Assembly: GCF_002192455.1 (NCBI RefSeq)
Contig: NZ_CP021744.1
Span: 1,364,001-1,428,000 of the forward strand
Length of the DNA: 64,000 nucleotides
From: Streptomyces albireticuli
Lineage (GTDB): Bacteria; Actinomycetota; Actinomycetes; Streptomycetales; Streptomycetaceae
Reading direction: 5' to 3'
Below, one piece after another: positions 63,040 to 64,000 of this stretch. Below the pieces are notes generated by a model. That model saw nothing but the letters and a program-made list of their open reading frames with translations, made no database searches and was not told the DNA's origin. The first letter of the stretch is position 1, and every line of letters begins with the position of its first letter. A program made the translations under genes and the position numbers.

Positions 63040-64000
63040 ATGGCCGAGTCCGAGGAACTGGGCGCGCGGCTCGCGGACTTCCGCAGACGCGTCGAGGAAC
63101 TGTGCGGGGCACGGGCACTGCCGTCGCACGAACGGCTGTCCGCACTGGACGCCGCACTGTTCGAACTCCAGCACGCGGCGGAGTTCCTGTGGCCCCGGTA
63201 CGAGGCGCTCGCCGCGCGCGGCGTACGGGGCGCGGACACCCGGGAACAGCGGCTGCTGCGCGCCCTGTTCCAGCGGATCCCCCTCGCCGTGGTCCTGCTG
63301 GACGGCGAGTCGGTCGTCCGGCGGCTGAACTTCGCGGCGACGCAGTTGTTCGCCGCGCGGGCGGGGTTCGCCACGGGCCGCTCCCTGACGGGCTCGCTGC
63401 GGCACGACGGGCGGGCCGCGTTCCGCAGCCATGTCGCGGCGGTGGCCCGTGGCGAGGGCGGGCGCAGCCTGGTCGTACGACTGCCGGGGGCGGAGGCGGA
63501 CCGGGCGCTCCGGGCCACTCTCACGGCGCTGCGGCCGCCGGGCGAGCCGCGCACGGCGGTGCTGGCGGTGTTCCAGCCGGTGGACGGGGCCGCGCCGGAC
63601 CCGGCGGGCGGCCACGCGGGGGCCGGGGTGCCGCCGCCCCGCGCCCGGCGGGGCCGCGCGGGCCTCCCGGCCGCTCCGGACCCGGTCGAGGTCACCCGCC
63701 ACGCCGAGCTCCTGGACCTGGTCGACACGATGGCGACGGCCCTCCTGCGCACGGCGGGGGCGCCCCCGGAGCGGGTGCTGGAGCGGGCGGCGGAGGTGTT
63801 GTACGGGCGGTTCGCGGACTGGGTCGTGACGGACCTCCACGACGGGGGGCGGCTGCGGCGGGTGACGGTGTACGGGCCCGGGCGCGAGCCGGGCGGCGGG
63901 GAAGGGGACGGGGCGGTGCGCGCGTCCGGCGGTGGGGCCGGGGGCGGGCCCGCGGAGGCGGCGCCCGGCTCCGGTCTCGCCGACGCGTTCGCCCGTCAGG
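63040..64000 (+). CDS. PAS/GAF-type sensor, probable PP2C phosphatase (partial)
   Basis: From the ATG at 63040 the frame stays open to the window end (320 codons). It has an N-terminal coiled coil (SEELGARLADFRRRVEELCG), then a PAS-like domain (FQRIPLAVVLLDGESVVRRL, QLFAARAGFATGRSLTG), followed by a probable GAF region (DLVDTMATALLRTAG ... WVVTDLHDGGRLRRV). In Streptomyces this layout usually precedes a SpoIIE/PP2C phosphatase domain, which would lie outside the window. Confidence 0.75.
   Translation, partial: MAESEELGARLADFRRRVEELCGARALPSHERLSALDAALFELQHAAEFLWPRYEALAARGVRGADTREQRLLRALFQRIPLAVVLLDGESVVRRLNFAATQLFAARAGFATGRSLTGSLRHDGRAAFRSHVAAVARGEGGRSLVVRLPGAEADRALRATLTALRPPGEPRTAVLAVFQPVDGAAPDPAGGHAGAGVPPPRARRGRAGLPAAPDPVEVTRHAELLDLVDTMATALLRTAGAPPERVLERAAEVLYGRFADWVVTDLHDGGRLRRVTVYGPGREPGGGEGDGAVRASGGGAGGGPAEAAPGSGLADAFARQ

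Overview
The window is Streptomyces (or a close relative) DNA carrying most of an integrated siphovirus-type prophage. Positions 1 to about 52.5 kb are phage: moderate-to-high GC, short overlapping genes, a complete head-tail-lysis block and a phage replication block. From about 52.69 kb to the end the DNA becomes much more GC-rich and holds ordinary actinomycete chromosomal genes: a membrane phosphodiesterase, a DUF89 protein, metallo-beta-lactamase-fold proteins, a DedA protein, an ANTAR regulator and a PAS-type sensor. The right phage/host junction lies between about 52,466 and 52,692. The left end and any integrase lie outside the window. Gene content and order resemble temperate Streptomyces siphophages of the R4/BD-like type; this is an inference from gene content only.

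Layout. 0-14.3 kb is transcribed leftwards and holds the replication and nucleotide module. Starting from the promoter side it contains a small protein, a PD-(D/E)XK exonuclease, a RecA-like helicase, an endonuclease VII, a split DnaG-type primase, a DUF3310 protein, a metallophosphoesterase, a small regulator-like protein, a class II ribonucleotide reductase, a possible ssDNA-binding protein, ThyX, family A DNA polymerase, several tiny proteins and an Lsr2-like protein. A separate XRE-TPR regulator follows. 14.3-14.8 kb is a control region with iterated 18-bp palindromes. 14.8-16.0 kb, rightward, is a two-gene cargo unit: an XRE/MmyB-like regulator and a hotdog thioesterase. 16.1-16.6 kb, leftward, is a helix-turn-helix protein that is a candidate immunity repressor. 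17.0-41.6 kb, rightward, is the late block: tRNA, HNH nuclease, terminases, portal, scaffold, capsid, connectors, tail tube, frameshifted tail chaperones, a 2044-residue tape measure with two lytic domains, distal tail and receptor-side proteins (three of them tandem paralogues), endolysin and holin. 41.7-50.5 kb, leftward, holds a DUF3987-like protein, a second Lsr2-like protein, an ArdA-type antirestriction protein and many small unknown proteins. 50.5-51.76 kb is a non-coding control or origin region.

The most striking feature is a dispersed, directional 15-16 bp repeat with consensus AAGTTGGGATGTGACA. About 20 copies are oriented with the gene they precede, placed just upstream of start codons or in terminator loops on both strands. 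A second family, GAATGAACTAACC, has about ten copies. Together with the palindromic operator cluster, two Lsr2-like xenogeneic silencers and the HTH protein, these suggest a genome-wide regulatory circuit.

Several genes are broken by apparent single-base indels, mostly in short C or G runs: thyX, a tail chaperone, a small Cys-rich protein, and on the chromosome a GNAT acetyltransferase and a CpnT-like protein. Because they occur on both sides of the prophage boundary, base-calling error is at least as likely as genuine decay. The GGGAAAC slippery site in the tail chaperone is different: it is a canonical programmed frameshift signal.
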